Shown here: positions 60,558 through 64,000 of the stretch, piece by piece
Numbering within the stretch: position 1 is the stretch's first letter
How the letters are laid out: every line of letters begins with the position of its first letter
The notes under the pieces: generated by a model
Told to the model about the DNA's origin: nothing
The model's input: the letters and a program-made list of their open reading frames with translations, nothing else
Databases searched by the model: none
Program-made: the position numbers and the translations under genes
DNA from: Actinopolyspora erythraea
Lineage (GTDB): Bacteria > Actinomycetota > Actinomycetes > Mycobacteriales > Pseudonocardiaceae
Direction of reading: 5' to 3'
Length of the DNA: 64,000 nt
Assembly: GCF_002263515.1 (NCBI RefSeq)
Contig: NZ_CP022752.1
Coordinates: 2,232,001-2,296,000 of the forward strand

Positions 60558-61922
60558 TCACCACCGGGTGATGATCAGGTGATTGATCAGCAGTGCCAGT
60601 GCCGCCTGTGCGGCCAGCCACCAGCGGTGCTGTCCGCGTGGCAGCACCGCGCACGGCACCGCGAGCCACATGGTGAACGGGAGCCAGATCCGTTCCACCT
60701 CGGCCTTGCTCATGCCCGAGAGATCGGCGGCCGCTATCGCCAGCAACGCGGCGACGGTGAGCAGGCGCGCTCCGAGGGCCAAACGTCGCGGCGCCACCGC
60801 GAGTCGCCGCAGCCCGGCGAGGACGGCCGGGCCGGCGACGAGCACCACGCAGGCCAGGTTCGCCCACACGAAGTAGCTGTAGGGCCGGGTGGCGGCTATC
60901 CCCTGGTAGTAGCGGATGCGGACGAGCTCGTAGCCCTCCAACCACCAGAAACCGTGCACGGTGAACAGCACCACGACCACCAGGGCCCCGGCGATCGCGA
61001 ACAGGGTCGGCCGCAGCCTGCGTGTCAGGGCCAGCACCACCAGCGCGAAGATCCCGGCCAGTACCAGCCCGTACGACAGGTACAGGGTGAACCCGAGCAG
61101 TAGACCGCCGGCCAGTGCCGCCAGGTCGCCGCGCCGGTCTCCCCGGCTGGTTCCCACGGCCAGCAGCGCGATTCCGCACGCCGTTACGCCCGCGAACATC
61201 GCGTCGGCGCTGACCCCCATCCACACCATGCCGGGCAGCAGCACGCCGAAGGGCAGCACCGACCGGGCGATGTGCTCCTCACCGAGGGCGCGCAGGGTGG
61301 TCGCGATCGCGAGCACGGTCGTGGAGCCGACCAGCATGCAGAACACGGAGGCCGCGATGCCTCCACCGAGTCCGATGCGGTCCAGCCATACGAACACCAT
61401 GAGCGCGCCAGGCGGATGACCGGACACGTGCACCGCCCACGAGCCCGGCTCCAGCAGGATGCGCTCGGTGAAGTGCCGCAGCATCGACGAGACGGTCTCC
61501 ACCCGGTCTATCTCGGCGAGGTAGTTCTTCGGATTGGACAGCTTGGTGACCACGCCGAAGTTCCAGCCCTCGATCATGGTCAGGCTGAACATCCAGCCCA
61601 ACGTGACCGGATAGGTCACCACCAGCAGCGGTCCCCAGCGCATGCGCGAGGCCACGGTCGGCCCGGCGATGACAACCAGTAGCGCGATCAGGATCGCGGG
61701 TACCGTTCCGGGGCCGGTGTGCGGGGCCCAACTGGCGAACAACGGCGGAAGGTCCAGGTAGATGTTGACCCCGCGATCCAGCAGCCGTTCGCCCACCACC
61801 CAGGCACGCCAGACCAACAGCGCCCCGGCCAGGAACACGAGCAGATCGCTGAGCGGCGAGAGCAGTGCAGGCCAGCTCCTGCGCTCGTGCTCCGCCGACG
61901 GTGACTGTTTCAACTCGGTCAT
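60558..61922 (-). CDS. Polytopic GT-C-like membrane protein
   Basis: 454 residues with about 11 membrane segments. An N-terminal cytosolic tail (MTELKQSPSAEHERRSW) is followed by segments from LLVFLAGALLVWRAW on. A luminal loop with ...SGHPPGALMVFVWLDRIG (HPPG) recalls the catalytic loop region of GT-C glycosyltransferases. Start ATG 61922 or the adjacent GTG 61925, where a -10-like TACCTT lies 6 nt upstream, suggesting a leaderless mRNA. A lipid-linked glycosyltransferase is plausible but not proven. Confidence 0.7.
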   Translation of the reverse strand: MTELKQSPSAEHERRSWPALLSPLSDLLVFLAGALLVWRAWVVGERLLDRGVNIYLDLPPLFASWAPHTGPGTVPAILIALLVVIAGPTVASRMRWGPLLVVTYPVTLGWMFSLTMIEGWNFGVVTKLSNPKNYLAEIDRVETVSSMLRHFTERILLEPGSWAVHVSGHPPGALMVFVWLDRIGLGGGIAASVFCMLVGSTTVLAIATTLRALGEEHIARSVLPFGVLLPGMVWMGVSADAMFAGVTACGIALLAVGTSRGDRRGDLAALAGGLLLGFTLYLSYGLVLAGIFALVVLALTRRLRPTLFAIAGALVVVVLFTVHGFWWLEGYELVRIRYYQGIAATRPYSYFVWANLACVVLVAGPAVLAGLRRLAVAPRRLALGARLLTVAALLAIAAADLSGMSKAEVERIWLPFTMWLAVPCAVLPRGQHRWWLAAQAALALLINHLIITRW

Positions 61923-61925
61923 CAC

Positions 61926-62513
61926 TCCCGAAAGGTAGACGGCCCCGGATCTCCGACACGAAGTGGAGTCCCCTCGGGACCGCTCGTGTCCGTGGGATGT
62001 GGACAACTGTCCCCGGTGGTTCGGAGCCGGGCGGGAGCGGGACGGGTCGGTCGGAAGACCTCTCCCACGGCTCGCGGCCGTCGCGGTCTCCTCGGTGTGG
62101 AGGAGCGCGTCGTCACGGGGAAACCACGATCCGGAGTGGTCAACGTGGCGTGCGCGAGATGCCCCCGGGGAGAGGGGAGGACGGAGTCGTGTTCGGCTCG
62201 CGGCGCACCGGTGACCGCCTGCCCGCCCTCGCGGGCGTCGCCGTGAAACGGGGGAGGGGGCGTCCGGCGTCGCGGGGCCTCGTCCGCGCGACTTCTCGAG
62301 GGGGGCACCAGACCCGCTCGGCGAGTTCGTCACGGAGCCCCGCGACCTCGTCCCGACGCCGGTCCGTGTCCGGCGAGGCCGGGGAAACGGCGCCATCCGT
62401 TCCAGGGAGGCGGCGGGCTGGTCGGCGGAACGGTTGCCCGGTGGAGCCCGGCACAGCGAGTCCGTTCCGTCGACCGAGGGAGGCAGTGTGAACGAAGTCG
62501 GGGAGGGCCGGAT
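61926..62513. other. 588-bp stretch without a supported gene
   Basis: Several overlapping frames are open on both strands but their proteins are Arg/Pro/Ser-rich with no motif or ribosome binding site. I see nothing supportable here. Confidence 0.5.
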
Positions 62514-63053
62514 TCAGGGGAGGGCGGGCACGTACCGGTACCGGACTTCCTCCGCCCGAACGCCGCTGTCTCCGAGCGTGTCCGTCCGGGTGGTTCCGAG
62601 GCACTCCCAACCGCTGTGTTCGTAGAACCGGCGGGCGTGGTCGTTCGCGGTCAGCACCCAGAGCGTGATGCCCGCGTAGCCCTCGTGGTGCAGGACGCGC
62701 GGCGCCCGCTCGTGGAGTCGGGCTCCCCACCCGCGCCGCCAGTGCCGCGGGTGCAGGTACAGCGACTGCAGTTCCCCGGTGTCCCGTTCCGCGTCACGGT
62801 CCCGGCTCGGGCCGGTCACCGCGAATCCGAGCACGTGCTCCCGCTCTTCCGCGACCAGGACCGTGACTCTGTCCGACAGCGTCCGCAACCGTTCCCGCCA
62901 GGCTCGCCGCCGATCGGTCACGGACAGCCGGGCCAGGAACTCCGCGGGGAGCACTCCGGCGTAGGCGGCCCGCCAGGAGGCCACGTGGATCTCCCCGATG
63001 GCGTGAGCGTCGTGGTACCGCGCCGGGCGGATGTTCGTTGTGGCGGACCGCAC
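62514..63053 (-). CDS. GNAT-family N-acetyltransferase
   Basis: 179 residues. The acetyl-CoA pyrophosphate loop is at RHWRRGWGARL, followed by the acceptor-site strand GITLWVLTANDHARRFYEHSGWE. N-terminal IRPARYHDAHAIGEIHVASWRAAYAG is typical of GNATs. GTG at 63053 is used. An inverted repeat ATTTC-GCGG-GAAAT (63128-63141) lies upstream. Substrate unknown. Confidence 0.9.
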   Translation of the reverse strand: MRSATTNIRPARYHDAHAIGEIHVASWRAAYAGVLPAEFLARLSVTDRRRAWRERLRTLSDRVTVLVAEEREHVLGFAVTGPSRDRDAERDTGELQSLYLHPRHWRRGWGARLHERAPRVLHHEGYAGITLWVLTANDHARRFYEHSGWECLGTTRTDTLGDSGVRAEEVRYRYVPALP

Positions 63054-63244
63054 CCTCGCGAGTGTTCCACGGTCGATCGGTGGTCTTCGGGGCCCGGGCG
63101 AGTTTGTCTCCGCTGCCGCGACTGGAAATTTCGCGGGAAATCGGCTGTGATCCGCGCGGAACGTCCTTTTCCCGCCGGTCGTGGTCGCGACGGCCGGTTC
63201 GTGCCGTCGAGGTGTTCGTTTCCGTCAGGTTGCCGTTCGAGACT

Positions 63245-63469
63245 TCAGCACCTTCGCCCGGTGCGACCGCGGTGGGTGTCGTGCTGCCAGAGGTGGGTGC
63301 AGCTCGGGCACTGCAGGTACAGCAGGGTGCCGGAGTTGGACAGCAGGTACTGCCAGTGGTCGCTGCAGGAGCGGCCGCGCAGGCACTCCGGGCAGTCGCG
63401 CCCGTGGTGGCAGCTGGGGCAGTCCAACCAGGCCCTGCGGCCGATGTCGGCGAACGGGTCAATCGGCAT
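63245..63469 (-). CDS. Small Cys-rich zinc-ribbon protein
   Basis: 74 residues. CPSC at 17-20, CPEC, a further Cys, and CPSC near 54 give two CxxC pairs plus His residues, fitting one or two zinc ribbons. WQYLLSNSGTLLYLQCP lies between. Its ATG lies inside the end of the upstream gene (about 11-bp overlap), indicating translational coupling. I do not recognise the family by name. Confidence 0.7.
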   Translation of the reverse strand: MPIDPFADIGRRAWLDCPSCHHGRDCPECLRGRSCSDHWQYLLSNSGTLLYLQCPSCTHLWQHDTHRGRTGRRC

Positions 63470-63707
63470 TCTCGCTCCCGATGCCCTCGGGAAGAACGCC
63501 GGCTCTGATCAACTGCTCGTAGACGTCGCGCTGCCACTCGTCGAGCCCGGAGTACAGCAGGGCGTGCGCCTCGCGTTCGCCCCGAAGCTGTTCCGAGGGG
63601 TCCCAGTCGTCCCCGAGGGTCCGGATCACCTCGGCGCGCCGCCGCATCTCCGCCGCGCCGAGATCCATACTGAATTCCAACTCGGTGGAATCGCCACCAG
63701 CGCTCAT
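63459..63707 (-). CDS. Small acidic helical protein of unknown function
   Basis: 82 residues. The core EMRRRAEVIRTLGDDWDPSEQLRGEREAHALLYSGLDEWQ is predicted helical. It may belong to a short actinobacterial DUF family I recall only loosely. ATG at 63707 gives the natural start; the frame extends to 63791. It overlaps the zinc-ribbon gene, with which it is probably co-translated. Confidence 0.65.
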   Translation of the reverse strand: MSAGGDSTELEFSMDLGAAEMRRRAEVIRTLGDDWDPSEQLRGEREAHALLYSGLDEWQRDVYEQLIRAGVLPEGIGSENAD

Positions 63708-63776
63708 CTGATCACTTTCTCGTGCGGTCCGGCCGAACCCGCGCAGTCTGCTGCGGTGCGCGAGACACGCGCAATG

Positions 63777-63793
63777 AAATGAATCACTCATTT
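63777..63793 (-). promoter_or_regulatory. Inverted repeat upstream of the small gene pair
   Basis: AAATGA and TCATTT flank a 5-nt centre in otherwise GC-rich DNA, about 70 bp upstream of the gene starting at 63707. It could be a promoter or operator. Confidence 0.35.
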
Positions 63794-63979
63794 TCCGAGA
63801 GTGTTGTCACAGGTGTTTTCGCTGCGCATAGCTGCGTCGGTCGTTCCGCGGGCGGTGAGGTGGGGCCGTTTCCGCTCGTGCTCTTCGGTGCCCGAACGCT
63901 CCGTCGTGTTCTCTTCCGGCCACGGGAAAGCGCCCGGGCTGTCAGGCCCCTTCCGCCGCTGCTGTCCGTCGAGGAGGTC

Positions 63980-64000
63980 GTGTCACAATCTCCGTGGTTC
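63980..64000 (+). CDS. Possible gene start cut by the right edge
   Basis: GTG at 63980, reading VSQSPWF, lies just after AGGAGG (63972-63977) though with only 2 nt of spacing. The frame runs off the edge, so this is a weak call. Confidence 0.3.

Noticed and set aside
61926-62513. Possible gene on either strand in the 588-bp gap
   Set aside because: Frames are Arg/Pro-rich, without ribosome binding site or motif, and overlap each other.

Overview
The window is high-GC actinobacterial DNA. Many genes start with GTG or TTG, several look leaderless, and the gene order resembles the block I remember from Mycobacterium tuberculosis (infC-rpmI-rplT, pheST, argCJBDFRGH, mpg-tyrS, tlyA-nadK-recN-steA-steB-pyrG-nudix-xerD-parA-scpAB-rluB-cmk-der). 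The extreme GC content, the rRNA and the protein character suggest a Pseudonocardiales-type actinomycete (Saccharopolyspora/Actinopolyspora-like). Species cannot be settled by eye.

Region 1 (1-7053) is an accessory catabolic cluster. On the minus strand are a lipoprotein solute-binding protein (cut by the left edge), a Tat-exported beta-propeller lactonase-like protein, an N-acyl-D-amino-acid deacylase and a PLP-dependent D-amino-acid deaminase. Divergent on the plus strand are an IclR regulator and a RidA imine deaminase. Two near-identical TTGC palindromes sit just upstream of the ribosome binding sites of the binding protein and the deaminase. Two CTAG-centred palindromes resembling DasR (dre) sites overlap the predicted -35 regions of the binding protein and the lactonase. 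This is the best candidate for a poorly described regulon here. Region 2 (7318-8795) has a VanJ-like membrane phosphohydrolase and a DUF1844 protein.

Region 3 (9077-15262) holds the translation genes infC (rare AUC start), rpmI, rplT, a SpoU-type rRNA methyltransferase, pheS and pheT, closed by a strong terminator. Region 4 (15541-24354) is the complete arginine pathway argC-J-B-D-F-R-G-H. A leaderless argC promoter is overlapped by an ARG-box-like site, and the cluster's own argR could act there. Region 5 (24445-26469) is an alkyladenine DNA glycosylase and tyrS.

Region 6 (26538-32178) is a complete rRNA operon (16S-23S-5S, no tRNA in the spacer), lying between tyrS and a TPR gene. Region 7 (32361-45425) runs TPR protein, HAD phosphatase, small protein, tlyA, nadK, recN, steA, steB, pyrG, NUDIX hydrolase and xerD. 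Region 8 (45601-53705) is parA, scpA, scpB and rluB, then a minus-strand K+/H+ antiporter pair (KhtTU-like), then cmk, a PlsC-type acyltransferase and der.

Region 9 (53797-64000) is a looser accessory tail: aldo/keto reductase, DPP-IV-type peptidase, NupC nucleoside transporter, small membrane protein, CutA, DUF2795 protein, pterin carbinolamine dehydratase, a polytopic GT-C-like membrane protein, a GNAT acetyltransferase, and two overlapping small genes, one a Cys-rich zinc-ribbon protein. I saw no insertion sequences, prophage, CRISPR arrays or tRNA genes.
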